13,768 nt of DNA from Thermoplasmata archaeon. GTDB taxonomy: Archaea > Thermoplasmatota > Thermoplasmata > Thermoplasmatales > Thermoplasmataceae. Shown here one piece after another: positions 1 through 7,743 of the stretch. The position numbers and the translations under genes were made by a program. Position 1 is the stretch's first letter. Each line of letters starts with the position of its first letter. The notes beneath the pieces were generated by a model, which saw nothing but the letters and a program-made list of their open reading frames with translations, did no database searches and had not been told where the DNA came from. The stretch lies in NCBI GenBank assembly GCA_021826795.1, contig JAKAYM010000037.1, positions 1-13,768 of the forward strand, in the 5' to 3' direction.

Positions 1-209
1 CTATGGACAGGGATGACAATGCTGCAATCAATGTACTGCATGCAGGGTTCAGAAAGATATTCAATAACTTTATTATAATGAAACCAAAGAAGAGCAGGCA
101 TAAGAAGAGAAAGATACCCACGGACTGTGGGGAATGTATGCCCGTGGAGGGGAAGCCTATACCTGATAAGGCAAGTTTTTCTGTGGAAGCGGGAAGCTCC
201 TATATTTAG
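1..209 (+). CDS. tnpB: TnpB-like RNA-guided nuclease, C-terminal fragment (5' end off window)
   Basis: Only the last 68 or so codons are visible and the frame is open to the left edge. The visible part begins with MDRDDNAAINVL, the third RuvC motif of TnpB/OrfB proteins (DRDxNAAxN), which carries the last catalytic Asp. A basic stretch (KPKKSRHKKRK) follows, and then a tail, VEAGSSYI, close to the EAGS-type ends common in this family. The zinc finger that should precede the RuvC-III motif is off the window. TnpB proteins are RNA-guided DNA nucleases that help IS200/IS605 elements persist. Whether this copy is intact cannot be judged. The ATG at position 3 is internal, not the start. Confidence 0.75.
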   Translation, partial: MDRDDNAAINVLHAGFRKIFNNFIIMKPKKSRHKKRKIPTDCGECMPVEGKPIPDKASFSVEAGSSYI

Positions 210-226
210 ATAGGAGAGAATGTCAC
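120..226 (+). ncRNA. Candidate omega/re-RNA scaffold at the element's right end
   Basis: TnpB nucleases use a guide RNA made from the element's right end: the scaffold overlaps the end of tnpB and the guide is the flanking DNA just after the boundary. Here several short hairpins are packed together: GGG/CCC around 129-143, GCCTAT/ATAAGGC at 155-172 and CTCCTAT/ATAGGAG at 197-216, ending near TCAC at 226. If the boundary is right, the guide would begin at about 227 and run into the end of the SDR gene. The 5' limit is a guess. The hairpins are seen; the RNA is inferred from the family. Confidence 0.35.
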
Positions 227-234
227 AAAGATAT

Positions 235-1020
235 TCATACAGATTTAACGGCCCCGCCGTCTATCTGTATATTCGTTCCACTGATATACGATGCAAGACC
301 AGAACACAGAAACGCAACAAGATTGCCTATTTCCTCCGGCATCCCGAACCTGCCCAATGGTATTTCTGATTTGAGACCTGTTTCAACTTCAGCTACTGTT
401 TTACCCGAAGAATTGGCATTTTTCGCGATTATATTTTGCAATCTTTGTGTATAGAAATAACCCTGTGATATTGAATTTACTGTAATATTGTATTTACCGA
501 GCTCAATTGAAAGGGTTTTACCCAGGGCAACAACAGCAGATCTTAATGAATTTGAAATGGCAAAGTTTTGCAGGGGATTTTTTGTTGTCATGGATGTTAC
601 ATATACGATTCTACCGTATCTTGATTTAATCATGTCCTCTCCACACATCTCCGACATCCTGATCGTGGATTTCAGGATCATTTCTATGTTGTAATCCCAG
701 TCAGAGTTGGTTAATTCCATGAATGGATCCACCCTGGGGTCCCCGTAGTTCATTACAAGAAAATCAATCTTTCCGTATTTATCATGGGCTGAATCAATAA
801 CCCTTACTAAATCATCTTTCCGGGAGAGGTCCGCAGTTATGGCGTTTATTTCAGTCCCTGTTTTTTTCAGTATTTCAGTTTTTAGATTATCAATCTTTTC
901 CTTCTTTCTAGAAAATGTTGTAATATTTGCACCATATTTTGTAAGTACTGATATTATTCCCTTCCCTATACCGGTGCTTCCCGCACAAACTATTCCATTC
1001 CTGCCTTTGAGGTCTTCCAT
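235..1020 (-). CDS. Divergent short-chain dehydrogenase/reductase (SDR) lacking Tyr and Lys
   Basis: 261 residues, the usual size of a classical SDR: a cytoplasmic NAD(P)-binding Rossmann protein. The fold is clear: CAGSTGIGKG (12-21) at the dinucleotide loop, ADL at 63-65, NYG at 91-93, N111, S143, and the C-terminal SGTNIQIDGG (247-256). The catalytic site is odd. Thirteen residues after S143, where Tyr is expected, stands S156, and the Lys four further on is R160 (SNSLR). The first Gly of TGxxxGIG is Ala13. A recognised group of SDRs annotated as FabG-like has this SN..R pattern, so this is probably not decay, but ordinary carbonyl reduction is doubtful. Substrate unknown. It lies 74 bp after the H+-ATPase gene, with its own TATA-like run at 1038-1054. 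Confidence 0.85.
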   Translation of the reverse strand: MEDLKGRNGIVCAGSTGIGKGIISVLTKYGANITTFSRKKEKIDNLKTEILKKTGTEINAITADLSRKDDLVRVIDSAHDKYGKIDFLVMNYGDPRVDPFMELTNSDWDYNIEMILKSTIRMSEMCGEDMIKSRYGRIVYVTSMTTKNPLQNFAISNSLRSAVVALGKTLSIELGKYNITVNSISQGYFYTQRLQNIIAKNANSSGKTVAEVETGLKSEIPLGRFGMPEEIGNLVAFLCSGLASYISGTNIQIDGGAVKSV

Positions 1021-1037
1021 TCAAATATAATATCAAG

Positions 1038-1054
1038 TTATAAATTAATATATC
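1038..1054 (-). promoter_or_regulatory. TATA-like promoter of the SDR gene
   Basis: On the minus strand the AT-rich run gatatattaatttataa lies 18-34 bases before the ATG at 1020. Its upstream half, around 1050, is at the distance expected for a near-leaderless transcript. It suggests the SDR gene can be transcribed apart from the ATPase gene. Which half is used is unclear. Confidence 0.35.
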
Positions 1055-1094
1055 GAAATCGGAAACTACCAGAAGAAACTTATGAAATAAATAA

Positions 1095-3449
1095 TTATAT
1101 TTTATAATGTCTGAAAACGATGTTTTTTATTGAATCCATGAATACCATCCAGACAAAGGTTATTACTATGCTTATCACTATGAATTCCGGTGGGATTGCC
1201 GTAACTAGTATTCCGTAATATGAAAGCAGTGATATAACAAGTATGTCCAGTATGCTGGAAATCAGCAGAATATTTGATGGCCTGGAACTGAAGAACCTTT
1301 TTCTTTCCCTTACCATATACACTGTAAACTGCCCGGAGAATACAAGCATATCAAATATGAATGTATGGAGTTCATTGATGCCAAGATGCGCATGCATGCC
1401 GATGTAAAGGAAAATAAAGCCCTCAATTACAAGCATTGATGAAAGTATAACGGATGATGAAATCAGTGACCTGACCCGCCATTTTTCTGGCTTCAGTGAA
1501 TAGCCTACATTATCCGTTGCTATGGACATTGTAACAAAATCGTTTGCAAATATTAACAGTATAACATCGAACGGTGTGGTAACAAAGAATCTTACCACAA
1601 AAAATGAAAGCGTAAGGAAGAATGCCACCTGGATAGTTTTCATGATTTTATTCAGTGTATATGTGAGCATCCTCTGATAGATTCTTCTTCCCGATTTTAT
1701 TCCGTCAACTATATCTGTAAGCCCGGGATGGGTTAAAACAACGCTTGCGGAAGCCTTTGCCACATCAGTGGCTGATGCAACGGCAACGCCGAATTCTGCC
1801 TGCTTCAGCGCCGGCGAATCATTTACTCCATCCCCGGTCATGCCGACTATGTGCCCGCTTTTCTGCAATGCCTTGACAATATAATATTTATCCTGTGGAA
1901 ATACCTCAGCAAACACTGAACAATCCGATGACGACACAGCATTATTCTTTACGCTGGAGGTGTCGCATAATTTCTTGTCCAGCCCTATTTCACCTGCCAC
2001 CTCCTCGGCTATTAGTCGGTTATCCCCTGTTATCATTACCGGTGAAACGTTTATATCCTTTAGATCGGAAATAAGCATTTTTGAATCCTTCCTTGGAGGG
2101 TCGTATAATGGTATAATTCCATTTATCTCCAGCTTATCTGTTCCTGTTGCTATTGCGATAATTCTGAAACCCTGTGAAGAAAAATATTTAACATCGTCTA
2201 TGTATGAATCGGGGATATTTCCGGATAGATTTGCGACAACCTGGGGTGCACCCTTTATTATTCTGGTTTGAATTCCATTCTCCACTATTACTGCCTCTGT
2301 TCTTTTAATTGCCGGATCAAATGGCACAAATTTTGTTCTCAGTGAATAATCCGGCTTTATGGATTTGGTTTCGGCGTAGTCCAGTATGGCATTATCTATG
2401 GGGTCCTGGCTTTCCCTCTCAGATGCATACGATGCATAGAGTATAAGTCCCGATTCGTCTCCGGAATAAACTTTGGGTTCCCGGAGTGTGAGCTTATCCT
2501 CTGTTATGGTGCCGGTCTTATCCATGCACAGCGTATCCATGGATGCAGCATCCTCTATTGCTGAAAGCCTCGTAACTATTTCCCCACGCTTGGACATATG
2601 AAGGGCACCGAGGGCCATTGCAATGGTAAATGTGGCAGGAAGTGCAACCGGAATGGATGCTATAAGCACAACCAGGGCGAAGGGTATAACATCGGTGAGA
2701 CTTACCCCCTCATAAATGGAGAAGAATACCAGTGCAATAACCAGAAGTACATCTATTGTTATTAAATCCTTGACTATGCTCATTATGAGCTCTTCTATGT
2801 GTGATTTTGTTTGTGCGCTTTCCACGAGTTCTGTGGTTTTACCGAAATAGGTTTTTGAACCGGTTGACACAACCAAACCGTTTGCTTCACCACGTTTAAC
2901 TATGGAACTGGAATACACAGTACCGTCCTTCTCTCTTGTCACGGATAGAGACTCTCCGGTAAGTGCAGACTGGTCAATCTCCAGTTCATTATCCATAATT
3001 TTTATGTCTGCGGGTATTACATCGCCAAGCCTGAGATGAACGACATCACCGGGAACGAGCATTCTTGCCGGTACGACCGACCATTTTTTATCCCGTAAAA
3101 CCCTTGCCTGGACCGATAATTTCTGTTTCAGCAGTTCGACAGCATTATCTGCCTTGGATTCCTGTGTGTAGGATATAACGCCGTTGAACATAACAAGGAA
3201 CAGTATTATAATTGTGTCGTCGTATTTATGAAGAAAAAATGTTATGATAATGGTAACCTCAAGCATCCATGGGATCGGAGCCCAGAATTTTTTCAGAAAT
3301 TTGATAATATTGCTCTGCTTCTTCTCAGCAACTTCATTATATCCATATTCTTGGATCCTGGTTTCCGCCTCGGCATTTGTCAGCCCGTCAGGAGTGGAGT
3401 TTAATTTCCGAAACATGTCATCCAGTGTGCTGTTATCCTGTTCGTCCAT
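1095..3449 (-). CDS. Plasma-membrane proton-efflux P-type ATPase (P3A)
   Basis: 784 residues, a full-length P3A ATPase that couples ATP hydrolysis to proton export and membrane potential. Visible in order: helices M1-M2 (about 57-95); actuator motif TGES (164-167); M3-M4 with the PVALP bend (267-271); the phosphorylated Asp in DKTGT (D310); TGDN (474-477); the hinge GDGVNDSPA (539-547); six more helices (about 605-775). N89 in M2 and D637 in M6 match the proton-site Asn and Asp of plant and yeast pumps; the Arg of M5 in plant pumps is K604 here. There is almost no cytoplasmic tail after the last helix, so the autoinhibitory R domain of plant pumps is absent, as in other archaeal members. In acidophiles a role in pH or ion balance is likely. 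A Na+ or K+ substrate is less likely. Confidence 0.95.
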   Translation of the reverse strand: MDEQDNSTLDDMFRKLNSTPDGLTNAEAETRIQEYGYNEVAEKKQSNIIKFLKKFWAPIPWMLEVTIIITFFLHKYDDTIIILFLVMFNGVISYTQESKADNAVELLKQKLSVQARVLRDKKWSVVPARMLVPGDVVHLRLGDVIPADIKIMDNELEIDQSALTGESLSVTREKDGTVYSSSIVKRGEANGLVVSTGSKTYFGKTTELVESAQTKSHIEELIMSIVKDLITIDVLLVIALVFFSIYEGVSLTDVIPFALVVLIASIPVALPATFTIAMALGALHMSKRGEIVTRLSAIEDAASMDTLCMDKTGTITEDKLTLREPKVYSGDESGLILYASYASERESQDPIDNAILDYAETKSIKPDYSLRTKFVPFDPAIKRTEAVIVENGIQTRIIKGAPQVVANLSGNIPDSYIDDVKYFSSQGFRIIAIATGTDKLEINGIIPLYDPPRKDSKMLISDLKDINVSPVMITGDNRLIAEEVAGEIGLDKKLCDTSSVKNNAVSSSDCSVFAEVFPQDKYYIVKALQKSGHIVGMTGDGVNDSPALKQAEFGVAVASATDVAKASASVVLTHPGLTDIVDGIKSGRRIYQRMLTYTLNKIMKTIQVAFFLTLSFFVVRFFVTTPFDVILLIFANDFVTMSIATDNVGYSLKPEKWRVRSLISSSVILSSMLVIEGFIFLYIGMHAHLGINELHTFIFDMLVFSGQFTVYMVRERKRFFSSRPSNILLISSILDILVISLLSYYGILVTAIPPEFIVISIVITFVWMVFMDSIKNIVFRHYKI

Positions 3450-3471
3450 AAAATCAAAAAATAATGTTAAT

Positions 3472-3486
3472 ATGAAATATAAATCT
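3472..3486 (-). promoter_or_regulatory. TATA-like box of the H+-ATPase gene
   Basis: The minus strand reads agatttatatttcat here, 23-37 bases before the ATG at 3449. Spacing fits an archaeal TATA box with a very short leader. It lies in the 83-bp gap after the MFS gene, so the ATPase gene need not depend on the MFS promoter. Confidence 0.4.
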
Positions 3487-3532
3487 ATTTAAAATTGTAT
3501 AATTATTCAACAAAATCCTTTGAATATTTGGT

Positions 3533-4738
3533 TCATGCTTTCTGGCGTTCATCAACTGCCATATTTTTCTGATGCTTCAGATTTGAAATGAATATTGTTG
3601 AATTGCTCCCGTATTTTTTGAACAAGTATATTGCCGATGCTATAACCGGAATTATGAGTATGAAGAAGGAGTAATCATATCCAATGAATCCCAAAATATA
3701 ACCAAATACCAGTGGGATAACCATGAATAATACATTGTTATATGCCATAAAATATGAATTGGCCGCACTTCTCTGTTCAACGGTTGTCCCCCTGGCGATC
3801 ATGATTGTGGACATCGGGAATATTGACCCATGAGGAATTCCCAGCAACATCATGAGTAGGATGAACTCCGTAAACGTGGAGAGAAAGGGAAACATGGAAA
3901 GTGCAAACCCTGTTATAATTATAGAAATAATCAGGGGGATTTTTATATGCTTTAAAGGGTGTATGGTAATGGCAATTCTTGTAAGGAATGATACGGAGAA
4001 GAAATAGATATATGGAGAATATGCGACTGCACCTGAAACATGAAATCTGGTTATCGCATATAAGGTCAGGAAAATACTCAAGGCGGCAAAGGGAATATTG
4101 TATGTTGTTACTGTAAATATACTGGCCCTTAGGCCATCGTTTTTCATTACATTGACCCTGGTTTCGTTCTTTGTTTCAGGGAATTTTATCATAGTGGATA
4201 CAATTATCCCCGCGATTACTACCGGTATAAAAACAAGGAATACATTCCTGTATGTCACGAAGGTCAGTACATAATCCTCGATACTTGGTCCGAGGATAAG
4301 GCTAAGGCTGAGTCCTACTGAATAAAGCGAGATTAATCTTTCACGTTCTTTCTGATCCCTTAATAATGAGGATGAAGTGATGAGATTGGGCATCATGATG
4401 CCGTAAGCCAGTCCTGCGAATGCAGAAATTAGCCATATGGTTATGCCATTGGCAAAATAATAACCTACCAGCGCTACCAGTATGGCAATGTTTGCACCGA
4501 TGAACAGTTTCCTCCGTAGGCTGGAATTAAGTCTGGGGTTAATATAAAAAGTAACTGTGAAAGTAAACAAATATATAATGGCAGATATGATTCCCACCAG
4601 AAAACTTGAAAAACCAAGATCTATTTTTGCGATAAGTGGCACAGTGGTAATTATCATATTGTTTGTTGCCCTCATCGAAAATGTCATTATTATTACTGTA
4701 ATGGCGAGATATATAAAACTGATATTTTTCTTTTCCAT
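3533..4738 (-). CDS. Major facilitator superfamily (MFS) transporter, 12 helices
   Basis: 401 residues with about twelve hydrophobic segments in two groups of six, split by a polar loop around 185-205 (FPETKNETRVNVMKND): the usual MFS plan. After helix 2 the loop is INPRLNSSLRRK, a weak form of MFS motif A that lacks the common GxxxDR core. GPSIEDY at about 155-161 recalls motif C, often seen in antiporters and drug exporters. The second half has the matching loop ARGTTVEQRSAANSY. The C-terminus is a polar cytoplasmic tail. Substrate cannot be read from the sequence; sugar, drug or organic-acid export are all possible. Transcribed in the same direction as the H+-ATPase and SDR genes, and divergent from the RmlD-like gene. 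Confidence 0.85.
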   Translation of the reverse strand: MEKKNISFIYLAITVIIMTFSMRATNNMIITTVPLIAKIDLGFSSFLVGIISAIIYLFTFTVTFYINPRLNSSLRRKLFIGANIAILVALVGYYFANGITIWLISAFAGLAYGIMMPNLITSSSLLRDQKERERLISLYSVGLSLSLILGPSIEDYVLTFVTYRNVFLVFIPVVIAGIIVSTMIKFPETKNETRVNVMKNDGLRASIFTVTTYNIPFAALSIFLTLYAITRFHVSGAVAYSPYIYFFSVSFLTRIAITIHPLKHIKIPLIISIIITGFALSMFPFLSTFTEFILLMMLLGIPHGSIFPMSTIMIARGTTVEQRSAANSYFMAYNNVLFMVIPLVFGYILGFIGYDYSFFILIIPVIASAIYLFKKYGSNSTIFISNLKHQKNMAVDERQKA

Positions 4739-4831
4739 GAATATCTGTTATTTAATATTACAAAATAATATATAAATATTTACCTACAAATTATATTTTA
4801 ATAAAATGTTTATCAGTAAAATATATACATA

Positions 4832-4838
4832 CTTATAT
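4832..4838 (+). promoter_or_regulatory. TATA box supporting the start at 4860
   Basis: CTTATAT is centred 25 bases before the ATG at 4860, the spacing of a leaderless archaeal transcript. It supports 4860 over the ATG at 4806, since it would lie inside the coding region of the longer version. Confidence 0.4.
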
Positions 4839-4859
4839 CCCGGAATTGAATTTGTATAT

Positions 4860-5645
4860 ATGAAAAGTATTCTGCTTATGGACGGCGAGGAAAGCTTCGG
4901 TTTCCGATTTGCAAAAGATTTTGCCGATATTTATAAAATATACTTACTCTATCCACAAAAAGGAATGGAAAATTACATAGAATCAATTATGGAACTTCAT
5001 GATGGTTTTGATTATATAATAAATAACTTCAATGTTCCATTTTATTCAACTAATATGAATATGGAAATGGTTAAAGCGGTTCAGAAACTTATAAATTCCA
5101 GATTTGAACATGGAAAAAAGATACTTATATCAAACCAGATGGTCTATTCATCTTCTCTGGAACAGAAAACAGAGAAATCCATTACGGAACCGGAAACAAC
5201 ATACGGGAAGGTGATGCTAAATGCTGAGGAGCTTGTTAGGAGTAATGACCATTATATAATAGCAAGAAGCGGTATGGCTTACGGAAAATGTACCTATAAT
5301 ATATATACCGATATACTTACTGCCATAAGGGGAAATATCCCGCTGAAACTGGATAATAACGTGATACTGAATCCGGTACTAAACTCGGATCTCTCAATAA
5401 TAGTTGGTCGGGCACTGGATGATATTGACCGGGATACCATTAACGCAGGAGGGGATGATGCTATGACATTGTATCAATTCGGTAAACATCTTTATGATTC
5501 TATTCGTGATGATAGATGCCCATTTATAAGTTTAAATAATAGGCAGCCCCTGAATTATAGTATGAGCTCAAACAGGGTGAAGAGTATGTATAAAATTCGA
5601 TTTACAGGGATGGAGGACATGGATTTTCTGAATTTTATGAGATAA
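4860..5645 (+). CDS. RmlD-like extended SDR (NAD-dependent epimerase/reductase fold), degenerate active site
   Basis: 261 residues from the ATG at 4860. The start is chosen because MKSILLMDG is the first Rossmann strand and a TATA box is correctly spaced; an in-frame ATG at 4806 would add 18 residues. The order of elements follows dTDP-4-dehydrorhamnose reductase (RmlD): a SNQMVYSSS segment (91-99) where RmlD has STDYVFDG, then PETTYGKVML (111-120), then ARSGMAYG (135-142), then RQPLNYSMSSNRV (228-240), like the RPxNSALDxxK stretch of RmlD. Key residues are lost: the nucleotide loop is DGEESFG instead of GxxGxxG, the catalytic Thr is N92, and the Lys of YxxxK is M119; Y115 remains. It may bind a nucleotide-sugar or serve as a structural or regulatory protein. 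It is convergent with otsB, 16 bp apart. Confidence 0.7.
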   Translation: MKSILLMDGEESFGFRFAKDFADIYKIYLLYPQKGMENYIESIMELHDGFDYIINNFNVPFYSTNMNMEMVKAVQKLINSRFEHGKKILISNQMVYSSSLEQKTEKSITEPETTYGKVMLNAEELVRSNDHYIIARSGMAYGKCTYNIYTDILTAIRGNIPLKLDNNVILNPVLNSDLSIIVGRALDDIDRDTINAGGDDAMTLYQFGKHLYDSIRDDRCPFISLNNRQPLNYSMSSNRVKSMYKIRFTGMEDMDFLNFMR

Positions 5646-5661
5646 GCGGATTAAGAATATA

Positions 5662-6390
5662 TTATGGTGCATTGAGAAGTGTCCGTAAAAATGGCCTTAC
5701 AGAAGAATAACTTATACTGTATCCGGCTGAAGTGTTTTGATTGCCAACCTTCACCGTAATGGCATCGGAATTCATTTGAAAGGCATCTTCATCTGTGGCA
5801 TCATCCCCTATGATGATCGCCTGTCTGTCAGAATTTCTTACCATTTTAATTGACTTACCTTTGTTTATACCTGGTATCCTCAATTCAAGAATGTCTATGC
5901 CGGTGTACACCTCCATATTATATTGTAATGCTAGGGATTTAACTGCCTGAATTAGGGCGTCTCTTGTGCATTTGCTAAAAATGTTTCCCATATGGAATAA
6001 TACGCCTCCTGATTTCCTGTAAATGTTAAGGCCGGAGAATATATCAATCATACAGTAGTTTTCCCTATACAGTTTGAGAGATAGCTCCTCATATTCATGA
6101 AAGCCGGGCATGAATAGTGTTTCACCGTTTATACGGAAGGTCGCGCCATGAAGCCCGATTATGTTATATTCACCTATAAAGTTAGTTATTTCTTTTACAT
6201 CCCTACCTGTAACTATGTATGTTTCATATGAACGGGCAAGTGATGATAGCAGGTTAATCAATTCACCATCCGCCTGGTTGATTTCGGGATCCTTGATTAT
6301 GGGAACAAGTGTCCCATCGTAATCTAGAAAAATCTGTGGTACTTTGTATTTTATGCTTTTCGCAACTTCAAATAGTTCATTTTCATGCAT
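5662..6390 (-). CDS. otsB: Trehalose-6-phosphate phosphatase
   Basis: A HAD-superfamily phosphatase that removes phosphate from trehalose 6-phosphate to give trehalose. Counting from the ATG at 6390 (242 residues), DYDGTL lies near residues 23-28 with the nucleophilic Asp and the acid/base Asp; VTGR near 60-63 is motif II; GINKGKS near 176-182 holds the motif III Lys; GDDATDEDAF near 195-204 is motif IV for Mg2+. About 240 residues is normal for the family. Upstream in-frame ATGs at 6396 and 6414 are possible starts (up to 250 residues). The ATG at 6390 overlaps the end of otsA by 8 bases and begins MHENELFEVAKS, with no clear Shine-Dalgarno, so coupled translation is likely. Last gene of the trehalose operon. 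Confidence 0.9.
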   Translation of the reverse strand: MHENELFEVAKSIKYKVPQIFLDYDGTLVPIIKDPEINQADGELINLLSSLARSYETYIVTGRDVKEITNFIGEYNIIGLHGATFRINGETLFMPGFHEYEELSLKLYRENYCMIDIFSGLNIYRKSGGVLFHMGNIFSKCTRDALIQAVKSLALQYNMEVYTGIDILELRIPGINKGKSIKMVRNSDRQAIIIGDDATDEDAFQMNSDAITVKVGNQNTSAGYSISYSSVRPFLRTLLNAP

Positions 6391-7714
6391 TATCATAATT
6401 ACTGTCAGCAACATTTATAATTCTTCTGTACCACCAGTTGCTATTCTTTGTGATTACATATTTCTTCATCTTTTCAAGCCTCAATTTTCTTTCCTCGCTG
6501 CTCATTTCCAGGGCACGTACGATGGAGCTTGCTATTTCATTTATGTTATTAGGATTCACGATCAGCGCACCTTTCAATCCATCTGCCGAACCTGCAAATT
6601 TAGAAAGTACCAGAACACCTTTCCTGGTTGTTGCCACAAACTCCTTGCTCACAAGATTGAGGCCGTCAACCAGGGGTGTAATCAGGGCAATATCACCATT
6701 TGAGTAGAGAGTCAATAAAGACTTGAACGGTATCTTACGGTACATATAGATTATCGGAACCCATGTAGAGGTACTGTACAGGCCATTTACCCTCCCGATT
6801 TCCATCTCCAGCTGGCGTTTTATTTCATCATATTCCGGAATTCCCGCCCTGCTGGGAGTGACATTCATTAAATATACAAATTTTCCGGCAAGATCTCTTC
6901 TGTAGCTAAGGACCTTATCGATGGCCTTTACCCTCTGGATAAGGCCCTTGGTATAATCCATCCTGTCTATGGAGAATATAATAGAAACTTTCTTCATGTG
7001 ATGAAGCCCGTGTTTTCCAGTAAGTGGCTTGTAAAGTTTGGTATCGATGCCCAGGGGAACAGCAAGAGTCCGGAGATGACTGACCAGATTAATATTGTTA
7101 TACTCCAGTGTGTTCCGAAAATTTTTTTCATAAAGTCGTATATGGAATGTTATCAGGTTTGCCTTTGCAACGCTCCTTGCAAGAAATTTTCCCTCTGGAA
7201 GTATGCTGAAGAATTCAGGTGATACCCATGGAATATGCCACGAAAATATAATATTATTATTTATACCCATATTCCTGAGTATTGATGGGACCATCATTAA
7301 CTGGTAATCGTGGATCCAGATAGTAGTTTTACTGTCAATTTTTTCCATTATTGCATCAGCAAATTTTTCATTTGCAATATAATAATATTTGAACCCGGTG
7401 GCATCCAGCTTTATGTTATTCCTGAAGTAATGGAAAAGTGGCCATAGCACCCTGTTAGAATAGCTATTATAAAATCCAAGCTTCTCTTTATCGGTAAGGT
7501 ATATTCGCCGGATCGTGTAACCTTCCACATCCTCTTCCTCATGCGCCCGGTCAATTCTGCTATCACCCCAGCAAACCCATCTGCCGCCATACCTCCTGAG
7601 AACGCTGTTCAGGGCAGTTGCGACCCCTCCAACGTTAGGCACTCTGATATTCTTGCCTCCCTGTGTGCGATAAGAAAAGGGCGCCCTACTGGTCACAATA
7701 AAAAGCTTATCCAT
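6383..7714 (-). CDS. otsA: Trehalose-6-phosphate synthase (GT20)
   Basis: 443 residues, a little shorter than E. coli OtsA. Retaining GT-B glycosyltransferase that joins glucose from a nucleotide-sugar to glucose 6-phosphate. Seen in order: SRAPF (9-13), GGVATAL (29-35) at the donor loop, WVCWGD (46-51), GFYNSYSNRVLWPLFHY (80-96), IHDYQLM with D136 (134-140), SWHIPWVSPEFF with H160 (158-169), SIDRMDYTKGL with R251 and K256 (248-258), and PLVDGLNLVSKEF with D350 and E358 (347-359). All family-defining residues are present. HIPWVSPEFF differs from the HTPFPSSE of E. coli and is nearer to forms seen in some archaeal and glucosylglycerol-type GT20 enzymes, so another acceptor is possible; the otsB neighbour favours trehalose. 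It starts 29 bp after the GH15 gene. Confidence 0.9.
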   Translation of the reverse strand: MDKLFIVTSRAPFSYRTQGGKNIRVPNVGGVATALNSVLRRYGGRWVCWGDSRIDRAHEEEDVEGYTIRRIYLTDKEKLGFYNSYSNRVLWPLFHYFRNNIKLDATGFKYYYIANEKFADAIMEKIDSKTTIWIHDYQLMMVPSILRNMGINNNIIFSWHIPWVSPEFFSILPEGKFLARSVAKANLITFHIRLYEKNFRNTLEYNNINLVSHLRTLAVPLGIDTKLYKPLTGKHGLHHMKKVSIIFSIDRMDYTKGLIQRVKAIDKVLSYRRDLAGKFVYLMNVTPSRAGIPEYDEIKRQLEMEIGRVNGLYSTSTWVPIIYMYRKIPFKSLLTLYSNGDIALITPLVDGLNLVSKEFVATTRKGVLVLSKFAGSADGLKGALIVNPNNINEIASSIVRALEMSSEERKLRLEKMKKYVITKNSNWWYRRIINVADSNYDNA

Positions 7715-7743
7715 GAAAATATAATACCTGATAATTAAAAAGT

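Larger units (their letters stand above)
1..226 (+). mobile_element. Right end of an IS200/IS605-type element
   Basis: The end of a TnpB-like gene is followed at once by hairpins typical of IS200/IS605 right ends. Arms CTCCTAT (197-203) and ATAGGAG (210-216) form a perfect 7-bp stem with a 6-base loop that spans the tnpB stop codon. A second, bulged hairpin lies at 155-172 (GCCTAT against ATAAGGC). The TCAC at 223-226 resembles the last bases of many elements of this family, so the right boundary is placed there by inference. The rest of the element lies off the left edge, so it is unknown whether a tnpA gene or a left end exists. The boundary falls only 8 bases before the stop codon of the convergent SDR gene. 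Confidence 0.6.

Noticed and set aside
4806..4859. Longer start (ATG at 4806) for the RmlD-like gene
   Set aside because: The first Rossmann strand begins at the ATG at 4860, which has a TATA box 22-28 bases upstream. The extra 18 residues match nothing in the family. It remains possible.
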